Shown here one piece after another: positions 45,490-57,400 of a stretch of 64,000 nt of DNA. The DNA is from Anadara kagoshimensis (Eukaryota > Mollusca > Bivalvia > Arcoida > Arcidae), in the NCBI GenBank assembly GCA_021292105.1, contig CM037867.1:39105771-39169770 (forward strand), in the 5' to 3' direction. A program made the position numbers and the translations under genes. A model generated the notes under the pieces. The model was not told the DNA's origin. It made no database searches and saw nothing but the letters and a program-made list of their open reading frames with translations. Position 1 is the stretch's first letter; each line of letters begins with the position of its first letter.

Positions 45490-46582
45490 TAATTTGTAAT
45501 AATGTTGTAAATGTGTAACTACGAGTCTTCAGAATACATGTAGGTAGGGTCTGTAAGTTTTGTCATGTTGCAGATAAAAAAAACTTAACTTCTAAAAGTT
45601 GTAAAACCTAACCTGATTTCTTTTATTTGATGTCGGTATAAAAAAATATTTATTGTTTGTTTTAGTTATCTTTACAAGAAGTATAAATTATTGTGCCATA
45701 TGTATTTTAATTGAGTTTTTGTATCTGTGTTTGACAAAAAAAACTCCTTTTGGATGCCACACATATTTACTTAAAACATTTTAAAAGTGTCAAATGATAC
45801 AAGTTTTTTTCTTTGAATATTATATTCACAAGTGTTGTATGTTCTGTTTATTATATAATATTACTCAGGGTTCATACTGGCCTGAAAAAGTCCTTAAATT
45901 TTAAGATTTGCCCTAAAAAGAAGCTAAATACAAGTCTGACCCTAAAAAGCCCTTGAATTTACCCTGAAGGTCCTAAAAAGTCCTTGAATTTGGCCAGCTG
46001 GGTGTCTGTATTTCAATATTAAGTGGTTATAAATAGACTGATATAAATCAATGAATAAATTGAATAATAAGTTAAGTTGAAATGATCATTTTAAAGGCAC
46101 CTGGCCCTCCTAAATGCCCAACTTCAACCTCCACTTCCTGTTGTTACTATGAACAAGTAAGTACTTGTTTTATTGATTTAATTGCCTTTGCACCATAATT
46201 TTTTTTTGCTAAAATTGTCCCTCTGATTAAGCCTTAAATTTGCCAATAAGACCCTGAAAAGACCCTAAAAAGTCCTTAAATTTGGGGCCCAAATGTCTGT
46301 ACGAACCCTGTTACTATAGTAGTTCAGAACTCTATCGAATCTGTCAGGATCCACTTGTGGACTCTTAACACCACCAAAGACCATATGTGTGTTGATTCTC
46401 TTGTTTTTTATGTGTATTTTTTGTTCTTTTTAGTGACCTTTACATGAAGTATTGGATGTATGTAATTATTAATTGTATAGTGTTTAGATGTGCCATATTT
46501 ATATTTTGTTTGGATCCCACATGTATTTACATATACATGTATTGGTTTTATTATTTTATCATCTTTGATTATAATTTACATG
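45490..46582. other. Intergenic stretch, one dispersed repeat
   Basis: From about 45868 to 46310 a repeat is built of TCCTTGAATTT / CCCTAAAAAG motifs (CCTGAAAAAGTCCTTAAATT at the left, GACCCTAAAAAGTCCTTAAA at the right). No exon was found. Confidence 0.45.
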
Positions 46583-46889
46583 GTCCGTAAGTGGAAGGTC
46601 GTGGGTTCGAACCCCGGCCGGGTCTGACCCAAGACTTGAAAGTGGGTAGTGACTGTTTTTTCGCCAAGCACTTGGCATTCCGAAATGAAAGTCACGGTTC
46701 TTTCGGATGGGAACTTAAAATAAACGAGGTCCCGTGTCACGGTGGGCTTGGCACGCTAAAGAACCCTGCTGTATAATGCCATAAGCGCAACGCACAGGCA
46801 AAATTTTTGCACTTTCGCCTATAGCTGGCGACGTCTCTATATAAGTGAAATATTCTTGACTGGGACATTACATAAACACCATTACTCAT
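46583..46889 (+). mobile_element. Family A SINE
   Basis: GTGGGTTCGAACCCCGGCCG (B box), AAGTGGGTAGTGACTG, TTCGCCAAGCACTTGGCATT, and tail ATATTCTTGACTGGGACATT. The head is slightly shortened at the A box. Confidence 0.85.
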
Positions 46890-46919
46890 TCACTCATAAT
46901 TTACATGGTGCTACATTTA

Positions 46920-48360
46920 TCATCCCCTGCCTTTCAAAGAAAGGTGAGAACATTAAATTTGAATTTCCGTCCGTCTGAAATTCTTTTCTTCGCTAATTCT
47001 CCAAAACTGAAGCACTATTTCACGAAACTTGGTGCAAAGTATCAACATATGTAGAAGATGGGCATATTGTTAACCTAAGTTGGTTTGTCATTTTCCTTGG
47101 AGTTATGGCCCTTTGAACATAAGTGCAAATCACAAAAAAAACCTGCTGATGGGGGATCCTAATTCACTGAATTTGCTTGTTTCTTTTATGTCTTGTATTC
47201 TACAGAGTGCTAATTGAAGAATGTTTATTTTTATTCCACCACAAAACATTTGCAAGGCCGAAGAGGCATATAGTGTTCGACCATTGTCTGTCAGGTTTGT
47301 CTGTCAAAAAACATAGAATTCTGCACAACAACTTACATATTAGTTGCTTTGGTGGAATTTCACCAAATATAATACTCTGATAGATATTCTTGAAAAGAGA
47401 GAAGCTCATTTATTTTTGAGGTCAGAGGTTGAAGGACACTAACTTTAAATGAAGAGGTTTCCTTGCAATTGCTGAAGTTTGTTTTTGTTTGCATTTTTCA
47501 TCAAACTTAACACTGAAAGATAAAATAGGTTGGCCTTCTTCCAAGTCTGGATAAATTATCTTTTCTGATTTTGACCCTGATCATTGCATTAGAAATAATT
47601 AAATTGATTCCTCAAGTGAGCACTTCAAGGCCCATGTTCTTGTTTGAAATAGCAACACTTGTATGTGTACTCCATTGTTATGTCGTATGTTGTAAGTCAA
47701 TCACAATTGACAGAACTGAAAATTGTAACTTGACAGATTTTAGCATTAAGTGCTGCATAATATTAAAATATTCTTCCAAGTCTTGAGAACTCAGGTTTCC
47801 TGATTTTGACCTTGGCCTTCATTAAATTAGAGATAAACAAATTGATTCCTCAAGCTAGCAGTTCTAGGTCCATGTTTTTGTCTGAAATAGCATCACTTGT
47901 ATGTGTAATCCATTGTGGTGTCTATTTAAAGTGCTGTTATTTTGTGTAGGGTCAGTTACACACCCAAAAATTTGTTCCAGCCATTTTTTTTATTTGTTTA
48001 CATTACTATAAAGAATTACAGATTACAATTACAGAGACATTGTATTTTGATGTTAATAATGTCATGAAAAGTTGCATCAATTTTGACTTAGTCCGACATT
48101 GACATTTTGACGAAATTGAAAATTGTAACTTAATTGATTTTAGCTTTAAATGCTGTATGTACCTGTATATTACCTGTATAAATATTATTGTTTTAAGTTG
48201 TACATAGGCAAACAAAATTGACCTGTCTGCTTGACCTTTAAATAATTATTGTGTACCAGTACATTTATGTATAGGGAGCACAGGTGTTAATTTCATGTAC
48301 CTAATGGGTGACATTGCATTGTTTATGTATTAATTACGAATCCTAACACTACCCATATCC
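46920..48360. other. Repeat-rich intergenic region
   Basis: A dispersed repeat at about 46922-47160 (TTCCGTCCGTCTGAAATTCT, ACGAAACTTGGTGCAAAGTA) is followed by a related unit at about 47225-47400. A direct pair lies at about 47563-47690 and 47796-47925 (GATTCCTCAAG, CACTTGTATGTGTA). No gene signal. Confidence 0.5.
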
Positions 48361-48423
48361 ATATTAGATTGGTCCTTTGATATATAAATAATATTATGAA
48401 TAAATAATATTATGAATATTCTT

Positions 48424-48536
48424 TAAGAAATAAGGTAAATTTCCAATGTCTTTATGAACTTGCAAAGTATAATGGGCTGTCTCAAATTGCATAAAAAGCG
48501 AAGCATTTGAACATTGGAAATTTACCTTATTTCTTA
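48424..48536. mobile_element. 113-bp hairpin MITE
   Basis: Perfect inverted ends of 26 bp: TAAGAAATAAGGTAAATTTC + CAATGT at the left and its exact reverse complement at the right. The inner ATGTCTTTATGAACTTGCAA is repeated once more at about 48698-48722, outside the hairpin. Confidence 0.75.
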
Positions 48537-50604
48537 TATTTACAATATTTATAAGAATTAATTTATTGCCGTCTCACATTTTCATGTTAGATTGAAAACA
48601 ATTTCGAAATACCATGTTGGTGCACCTTCTCATAAAAATGAGTCGTCCCCTGTCGGTCAACGAGAGCATTTGACATCTGACGTCATCGCGAGAAGCAATG
48701 TCTTTATGAAGTTGCAAAGTATAGTCAATGTCAAATACTTAATTGAAGGAAAGATATTGCAATTGTAAATATTAAAAGGTCAAGCGGACAGGTCTTTGTT
48801 GTTTGCCTATACTTTTACATTTTGTTTTGTATACTGTAGACATATTTATGTTATTGGTGTACTAATTTTAGCAAATTTTGTGATGATTTTTTAAATCCTC
48901 CACCAAATTATAAATGATCGTAGTGCATAAGGTGATCTGTGAGAATTATGTTAATTCAACTCCATGTGTTTTTATGAAAATTATTATTTGTGGTAAAATT
49001 TGTATGTGCTAAAATTAAGTTACAGTACAACATGTGATTAACTCCTTTGCAATTTACAACTGTTGCCATGGTCTTGTAACACATACTTAGCTACTTTACA
49101 TTTTACAACTGTTGCCATAGTTTTATAACATGTATTTAGCCATTTTACAATTTACTACAGTTGCCATGTTTTTTTATAATTAACATTTATTCAGTTTTAT
49201 TAAGATTTTTTAGTGTGATACTTAGCTGCCATAATAAATATTGTTGTTATTATATAGGACGTCTTACTAACTTACTTGTTATATTTCGTTATATCCATGT
49301 GTTATGTTATATAATGTATAAATGCAATAAATATCATTTTCATAAGGAGTCAATTTTTCTTTGTCTCATTACGAAAGTGCTTGATCCGTATTTGTTGGTC
49401 AGGAGGTCTGCGAGATAGGATTCTGACCCTGGCTGGGTCTGATTTAATGAAGGTGGAGCCAATTTTTCTTTGTCTCATTACTTAATGTACATGTAGGTGG
49501 CGATAGTGATATACATAATGTATAAATGATTTAAATATCACTTATATTAGAAACCAAGTTTTCTTTTTCTAATTACAGTAGTGTTCATTCCATATAGGAA
49601 AGACCCCGAGGTCTGTGTGGTCAGGGTTTGAACCCGGCTGGGTCCAACTAGGACCTAATATAGGTAGTGATAAGGATATACATAATGATTGTATAGATGG
49701 AATGAATATCACTTTTATAAGGAACCAATTTTTCTTTGTCTATTTATGAAAGACAAAGTGCTTTCTCCATATGTGTGGACCCTGAGGTCTCTGTGGTCAG
49801 GGTTTGAACCATGGCTGGGTTAGACCAATACTTGAAAATAGGTAGTGACTGTTCTTTCCCTAAGCACATGGGCCTTAAAACCAATGTCCTGTGTCAAATT
49901 AGGCATGCCATGCAAAGCAACCCTCCCTGCACATTGGTAAAAAATTCTGACACTTCACCTATAGATGGTAACATCTGGATATAAGTGAAATGTTTTTAAC
50001 TGGCACATAAAACCAATTCAATCAATCAAATGATGGTGATAGAATTGAAGACATCTTGATATAAATGGAAAATAACTAGAATATAAATGTTTATATCCTG
50101 AAGCTAGCTGTTAAAGCTGAATGGGGTCGTGCATTCAAGGCCAAGCAGAGTTTGATCTCACAATGCCGATCAACGATTAGGCTGTGATGGACAGGTGTCC
50201 CATGCAAGGGTAAGCCTTGTAATCTAATACAAACTAAAATAAGCATCAATGTAACTACATGTAGTGAATTTTCCATTCATTCATGACTAATAATTATTCT
50301 AATTAATTGCAAAGGTTGATCTAAACACAAATTTATGTAGTATGTAGGTTTGTGCAAGTGTTTCTAGTCTGATGTTTACTAAGTGTGCACTTATATGGAA
50401 ACCTTTTGAGTGCAAGTACACACCTGCAATGTCACAGATAAACACCATGGAACACATAGGTCATTATACCGGTAACAAGTCAACCAATAAAGGCCTATGC
50501 TATGGAAAAGAAAAACTTTTTTCACTTCAGGTTGACAGGGTTAAACCCACAGCAGTGAGATGCTTTGGGTTTGAATGCCAACATCTTAACCAGTGGACCA
50601 CTGT
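48537..50604. other. Intergenic stretch with degenerate SINEs
   Basis: The segments 49380-49470, 49590-49680 and 49785-50030 are eroded family A SINE pieces (CAGGGTTTGAACC boxes, AGGTAGTGACTGTTCTTTCC, ACATCTGGATATAAGTGAAA). Triplicated ACAACTGTTGCCATGG / TTTAGCCATTTTACA lines occur at 49058-49170. No exon. Confidence 0.45.
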
Positions 50605-50925
50605 GATAGCTCTGTTGGTAGAGCGTTCACCCTGTAAGTGGGAGGTCGTAAGTTCGAGCACTGGCCAGGTCTGACCCAAGACTTGAAGGTGGGTTCACTG
50701 TTCTTTCCCCAAGCACTCAGCATTACGAAATGAAGTCACAGTTCTTTCGGATGGGAACTTAAAATAAATGAGGTCCCGTGTCACGGTGGGCTTGACAGGC
50801 TAAAGAACCCTGCTATATAATGCCATCAGCACAACGCACAGGCAAAATTTCTGCACATTTGCCTATAGCTGGCAATGTCTCGATATAAGTGAAATATTCT
50901 TGACTGGGACGTTACACAATTACTC
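50605..50925 (+). mobile_element. Family A SINE, full length
   Basis: GATAGCTCTGTTGGTAGAGC (A box), GTAAGTTCGAGCACTGG (B box, mutated), GAACTTAAAATAAATGAGGT, tail ATATTCTTGACTGGGACGTT. Confidence 0.85.
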
Positions 50926-51239
50926 TACTTAACTCTTATCCAGTGGGCCACCACCTAATGAGTGGAGTAATGGCATTATAGATTCATTCACTTATCCCTC
51001 TTATATCAAAGCAAACTAGTAAAGTGTTTTCACAATAAGAATTATTTCAATGGGATTCAACCAAGGTCAAGGTGTTCAAATCGAAGTGGTTATCCATAAG
51101 CCCTTGCTTTAAGCTACCAAGCCACCGAGACCACCACCAACCTAATGAGCATGTGTTGGCAGCTGCCATCCTGACAAAACCCTGTGCATCAACCATGCTA
51201 CATAGGTGACAAAAGAGACTAGTACATGTAATAGTGTTT

Positions 51240-51435
51240 TATTACCCAGTCAAGATTCACTTATATGGCTCTTAGTTTTTGGAATGTTGAGGAAACCAGA
51301 GTACCTGGAGAGAATATCACAGACCTTTGACAAGTGAACTGACAAACTTTCTCTCGAACTGGGACCTGCCAAGAGTTGGATTCTAACCCAGGCCTTGAGA
51401 GGCAATATGATCCGTAAAATATACCAAAACAATAA
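51240..51435 (-). mobile_element. SINE-like relic (CTCCGGTTTCCTC family), reverse orientation
   Basis: It carries CCAGTCAAGATTCACTTATA, GAGGAAACCAGAGTACCTGG and a GATTCTAACCCAGG box, the reverse of the layout at 54570-54800. Confidence 0.5.
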
Positions 51436-53230
51436 GAGACATGGTAAACACAAAGTCAGACCACTGATAATAAAACTCCCAATTTTCTAAGGGCACTGGA
51501 CATAATAATGAAAAATAACTAACATGATTTTTATATAAATTTATGTTAAATTGATATAAATCTAATGAATTAACAATTAAAACAAACTAAAAATCCATGT
51601 GAAAATAGATCCTTTAACCTTATATGTCAAAATCCAAATGAAAATATGTACAATTACAATGGTACATGACAATGAATCCATTAACTTTATGATCCCCTAT
51701 GTTCACTTCTGGTGGCTGATGGTCTTGCTATACGGGTTGTACAGTGTTTGTTTGAAGTTGTGATGATTTGACAAAAATTCTGACACTTGTAATGAGATTC
51801 ATCTGTACAATTTGACATCAGGAACAAATTATGTTACTGTTGGTTATGTCATTTACATGTACATGTAGTGTTCTGTGATGACATCTGACACAATTCATAT
51901 TCCTGTAGACTGTTCTTGCTCCAATAAGTGGCCAATCTAGATGTTTATCCAAAAGACTACTACAGAGACATCACACCTATCAGCAATGGACCTTCAAATG
52001 TACATTTTGTCTTTTCACTTGGAATAATTTGGGACTAAAACAACTTCTGTTTATCAATGGTATTGCAAAATAAATGATGTTCAAATTATCAAATTCTGAT
52101 AGTATGTTTTGGCGTTTAAAACTTTTGAACTTGTGTGTGATGACTGGACAAATATTTGTGTTTGGAATTAACTCGTGACTGGCACTATGTTGCATCTGAA
52201 AAACATGAGAGAAAAAGGTTTACTCAAAAATCATTTTGAATTTTTTGTAATGATTTGATGTACTGTAAATTTACAGTTTTAAAATATGACATTATAAAAT
52301 TCTATATTTTATACAGGAGAGGACAAGTGTGATGGAATATGTTCTACAGCCCAAGGCATCCTCATATAGCTTAAATAGAATTGATTTCATTCCTTCATTC
52401 AATTATCCATCCATCAATCCATCTGTCAATTCATATATCCATCTATCCATTTATTCATCTATTTGTGAATCCAACTGCTCCTTGCTTCCTTCATTCTTTC
52501 ATTCATTCATCTGTCCATCCATCCATTTAACCATCATTCCATCCTAATTTTCATTAATTCATTCAACTGTCCATCAATTCACCCATCTATCCATTTATCC
52601 ATTCATTCAATCATTCAATTAATACATACCCCAGTAATTGACAAAGTTTTTCACCACAGTGAGAATTACTTTCAAAAGGTAACCTGTTTTACAAATTTGT
52701 GAGCGAATACTTTAAAATGGACTAAATTTTCACATTTTGTTTGAAATCTGGCTACTGATAATTCTAAAATTGTGGAAACCCAATTATATAAGGGGCATTT
52801 GGGTTCTTTTGTGGTGGACAGTACTAGTTCATATTTACCCTAGCAACCCTCTTCCACTCCACGTCTGTGGTGTAATACTGATATTAACTTCTTTACCATT
52901 TCTATCAACTCTCAGCTGTAGTGGTTTCTAAAATAATAAACAAGAACTATAAAGCAACAAAAAATTCCTATTTCATAATAACCTATTAGTAAGTTTGGCA
53001 ACCTTTGAATTAATGTGGGTTTTTAAAGGTCTTTTAAAGGTTTTTTGTGTTTTGTTTATAAATTTAACATTCCAGCAATAAAATTGATTTCTTCAACATG
53101 CTGGAAACCCCAAAACATTGGTAAGTTCACAACCTTGTGCACATCTGTGGTATTTCAAAGGTCACTGAACAATTAAAATCAAAGCTATTTTGTTATTTTT
53201 CTTTTTTTCTTTTCTTATTACCATTTATTT
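51436..53230. other. Intergenic stretch with CATT/CATC simple repeats
   Basis: Bases 52390-52625 are an imperfect (CATT)n/(CATC)n tract. The segment 52671-52781 is a partial copy of the MITE at 55602. The last exon of PSMD9 is expected on the minus strand somewhere below 54391 but was not recognised here. Confidence 0.45.
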
Positions 53231-53390
53231 AACCATTGGACTGTCTAGAAATGGCGTTTATAGTGCTATAACTGATACTGCCATGCAATGCAAACTGAAT
53301 AATGTGTGTTAGTGCATTATGATTAGTTTGATTTGCATGGCAATGGCAGTTATAGCACTATAAACACCATATCTAGACAGTCCAATGGTT
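53231..53390. mobile_element. Hairpin MITE with about 65-bp arms
   Basis: The left arm begins AACCATTGGACTGTCTAGAA and GGCGTTTATAGTGCTATAAC. The right arm is its reverse complement with a few mismatches. Only about 30 bp separate the arms. The TA next to each end (TTTAACC / GGTTATA) fits a TA-target element. Confidence 0.82.
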
Positions 53391-53876
53391 ATATTTACAT
53401 TTCTCATTTTTTGAAAATCGAATTTTGGTATTTTAATCTCCCGCTCCCAAAAAACCATCGGATCAAATTTTTAAATAGTAGGTGCACATCTACATTATAT
53501 CACAAAGATTGTGTAAAAGTTTCATGAAAATCCATTGAAGGGATTTGGAGGAGTTGCGGATAAGAGATAGGTACTCTAAGGTGTAACTGAAGGACGGACG
53601 GACACACGGATGGACACCCCTATCACTATAAACTCCCCACTTTTTAAGCGGGGATATAATAAAAATTAGCATACCAGCAATAAACTGCTTTCAGAAAAAT
53701 GTTCATTTTAAAAAAGCACATTTAATTTATGAATTAAATGTTACCAAATTCATCATAATTACAGTATTATCTCATGTACGGTTTTAATTGCAAGATATAT
53801 AGGATATGCAATCCAAACTGTATATACAGATACCTTGATGTGGAAAAACTGCAAGTGGTTATGAATATAGGAGAAA

Positions 53877-54371
53877 TACAAGGATGTGCAAAAAGTATTT
53901 GGTCACTTTGTGAAATCCTCCTTTATTATATATAAAACTGTGTATTTGTTAAATGTTCTTTCAAGTTTTTTTCTTGAGCATTTTTTTTATAAAACTTTCA
54001 CTGATATATACAAAATTAGTTGTAGTTTCTTTCAATAATTTTCAAAATATTTTCCGTATTATAACATTCAGGAAAACATAAGGTGAGCAGCAGGGTAAAT
54101 ATTTAACTGCAATGTGATTCATGATTATACAGTAGATTTCAATTTTAAAAATTTTCTGCTGAATGTAAAATGTTTACATATGAAATGCAACAGAATTCCC
54201 TTTTCTTATTATTTTTAAGAAAAAATTCAACTAATTTTACATATAACAGTGGAAAATCTATAGAAAATGACCAAGAAATAAATTTTTTGAGAATTTTTTA
54301 AAACTATATATTTTCTATGAAATAAAGAAGGATTTTACAAAGTGCCCGAATACTTTTTGCACATCACTGTA
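53877..54371. mobile_element. MITE with GATGTGCAAAAAGTATT ends
   Basis: Left: ACAAGGATGTGCAAAAAGTA, TTTGGTCACTTTGTGAAATC. Right: GATTTTACAAAGTGCCCGAA, TACTTTTTGCACATCACTGT. TA at both borders suggests a mariner-like non-autonomous element. It ends only 20 bp from PSMD9 exon 4. Confidence 0.78.
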
Positions 54372-54390
54372 ACTCTCTTTGACAATTTAC

Positions 54391-54492
54391 CCCTTTACTG
54401 TGCTGTACCACTGTACCAATATTCTGTAAACCTTGAAAATTCTTCTTTGTGATAGAACCAAATTGTAACAATTTATCTCCGACCAGTAAACC
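54391..54492 (-). CDS. PSMD9: PSMD9 exon 4 (PDZ core)
   Basis: The acceptor AATATTTGCAG precedes 54492 and the donor GTAAAT follows 54391. Thirty-four codons in phase 0 read [20 protein letters not shown] then [14 protein letters not shown]. This matches G-L-Q-x-x-D-x-x-x-x-F-G-S-V-x-x-x-N-F-x-x-L-x-x-I-x-x-V-V-Q-H-S of PSMD9. Confidence 0.9.
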
Positions 54493-57400
54493 CTGCAAAT
54501 ATTAAAATTAATCATAAACAACCTCATTGTAAATTTTTATTGATTTACTGATTAACAGTGAATGTGCTCTTAGCCTCGGTGGCTGAGTGGGGTAAAATTA
54601 ACACTTACTAATAACAGTGCCTTTCTCCACCTAGGTTCAAATCCTACTTGGGACAGTTCTTAGTGTGAGAAAGTTTGTCAGTTTAATTACCACAGGTCAT
54701 TGGTTTCTCTGGGCACTCTGGTTTCTTCCACCATCCCTGAACTCATCACCTCGATGTACATCAAAGTAAGAACTGTGGGCATAAAACTCCAAAACTCCAT
54801 TTCTCCAATTCACATTGTTATAAGTTTCCAAGATCTTCTTGGCATTTTTCCAACCTTACCTTAACCTTAATTCTCTCAGTGCCAGGAGGCACACAAGGCT
54901 TTGACTAACGTCTGTTGTTTCTGTAACTATCTTTTTTTACAGGAGTAGGTAGTTAGCCTTCTGCCCAACCCCCAACCTGGAGGGCCAAGGTGCACACTTT
55001 CATCTGACCTCTACCTGACAAACCCATACCGCATGTTGAACCTGCCAGGAGTTAGCTACCGCCGCTTTGGCCCTGTGGGTCACTGAGGCACGCAAGCCAT
55101 CGCACCACGACAAGGATTTGTGCACCATTGCGATTGGGCATTTTTCCAACAGTAGTATTTAAACAATGAACCACAAAAAGATTTTTAAGCTCTATAATAA
55201 ATTTTACATACACACTGTGATGCTGGAGAGCCTTCTTCAACCCGGTCTACAACAGCAAAGGGAGATAACCTCTCCTGCATTATAACATCGACCTCGGAGG
55301 AGCTACTTGTTTCCATAGCTTGCTCCTTGTTTAGTCTGGCTTTTTCATGAATTCTATAAAGTTCTTCTTCTATTTCTTTCATCACATCTTTATGATCATT
55401 CTGTAAACCTGCAAATATTTAATTAAAACTATTTACGGGTCTTTAGGGGGTCTCTGAGTGCCTGGTAGGAATCTCCTAGACGACAGATACTACATGTAAT
55501 GCAGAAAGTTTACCAGTTCACTTGCTGAATGTCAGTGGTTGTCTCCAGTCACTGTCACTCCAGTTTCCTCCATCACCCTTTAACAAGCCATCTCAATATA
55601 ACTATGTTTCCATTCCTGGTAGCCAAAATCGCCATTGGCTACTAATTTCTGAGGAATTCTTTCAAAAAGTAACCTATTTTAGCAAATTTGTGGAAAAATA
55701 CTTTAAAAGGGACTATATTTTCACAAATTTTGGAAATTTGGCTACTAATTATTTTAAATTTGTGGAAACCTAGATATAAGAGAAAGATTCTTAACTGGGG
55801 TGTAAAACTCAATTCCACTCTTCACTCCATAATTGTCTCTGATCACCATTCAATAAGTGTTCAATATAGCATTTGCCCCCATAACAAGATCCTGTCACAC
55901 ATAAAAATATAATGACCCTTCTTATCAATATTGGTAGAGTAAATCTTGGTTTACACCTTTCTCATATGTATTGATATGTACCTTTTCTTTAACACCTGAC
56001 CGGTAATACTAGGTTACAACAAAGTAGGCTGCTTGCAAATAAATTGTTGACTCAGGGATATTGAAAGCCTAGGCTTATCAAGGCCCTCAAAAATTTTATG
56101 GCTGCCATCACAGTATTGTTGATAAGTTTGATGGCTCTGTTTTCAGGATTGCCCAGGATATATTTGACGTCCCAAAGTTCCGTGTTCCTTTCACACAATT
56201 TTGATTACACATGTGGCGGGTGTAGCTAGCTAAAAAGTAGGTGGTTACCCTTCCGGAGCACCCGGCCTCACTTCCCTGGTGGAAGTTCACATGTCTAACC
56301 TAACTTGTCAGTTCCAAAGTTTTTACTTTGCTTCTGGATTGTGATTCGGACATGGATTAGTATGTTTGTTTTTGATTACCCGACCCTTGTATAGGTATGT
56401 TGAAAGAGATAAGTTATATGGCAAATATGATTTTTAGGCCTTAGCTTTCTATAAACACAGGCTTATTCAAGTGATTTTCTGCAGCAGAAGTAAGGTAATT
56501 AACACATTTCAAAGCACACAAACGTTTTGTGTTTATTCAGGGAGAACATATTTGACTGCCAAAAGAGGTAAAACAGAACTGCCACTAAAATTTCACAGCA
56601 TACAGTACATGTAATTGCTAATCTAACAATAATTTATTATATATAATATATATATTTATATATTAATAGGAATATATGCTTAGGAAGGTTGGAATATACT
56701 GACATATTAATTTGATGCCTGGCATGTCTTACAGAGTAAATATCAACATCAGCTCTAGGAAAACCTTCTGTGTCAACTAATGCTTCCTTCATACCAACTC
56801 CTTGTTGCTGAAAAAATAAAGTTTAAATAAGAAAAAGAAAACTACTTGAAATGAAAAATTGTAATGATAACTCTAGGAAGTCCTTCTGGGTAAACTTAAC
56901 ACACCTCCTTCATACCAACCCCTTGTTGCTTAAAAAATAAAGAAAAGAAAATGAAAGAATTATTAAGAAACTACCTGAAATGAGAAATTATAATGAAAAC
57001 TCTAGAAAATCCTTATGTGTTAACTAATGCTTTCTTCATACCAACCCCTTGTTGCTGAAAAATAAAGTTAAGAAAATAAGAAAAAGAAACTACTGTAGGG
57101 ACCACTCTGTTTGTGACAGTGAAATAAGCTTCATATCCACATAAAATCATATAAATTTGAATAAAGATTGATAATTTTCACTTACTTATACTTAGTTGTA
57201 ACAAGAAATCTGTATGCGCATCCGCGATTAGCCCAGAATATATCTGCACATGGTAAAACGTTGGCGCTATGGGGATTTAACATGTTGAAAAACCAGGCAA
57301 ATGGTGGATTCTGTTGCGCATATGACGTTAAATGTCACCAAGGACATCACTTCCAGTGTAAACATTGCCATTTTCGCCATGTAAAATCCCAATACGCCAA

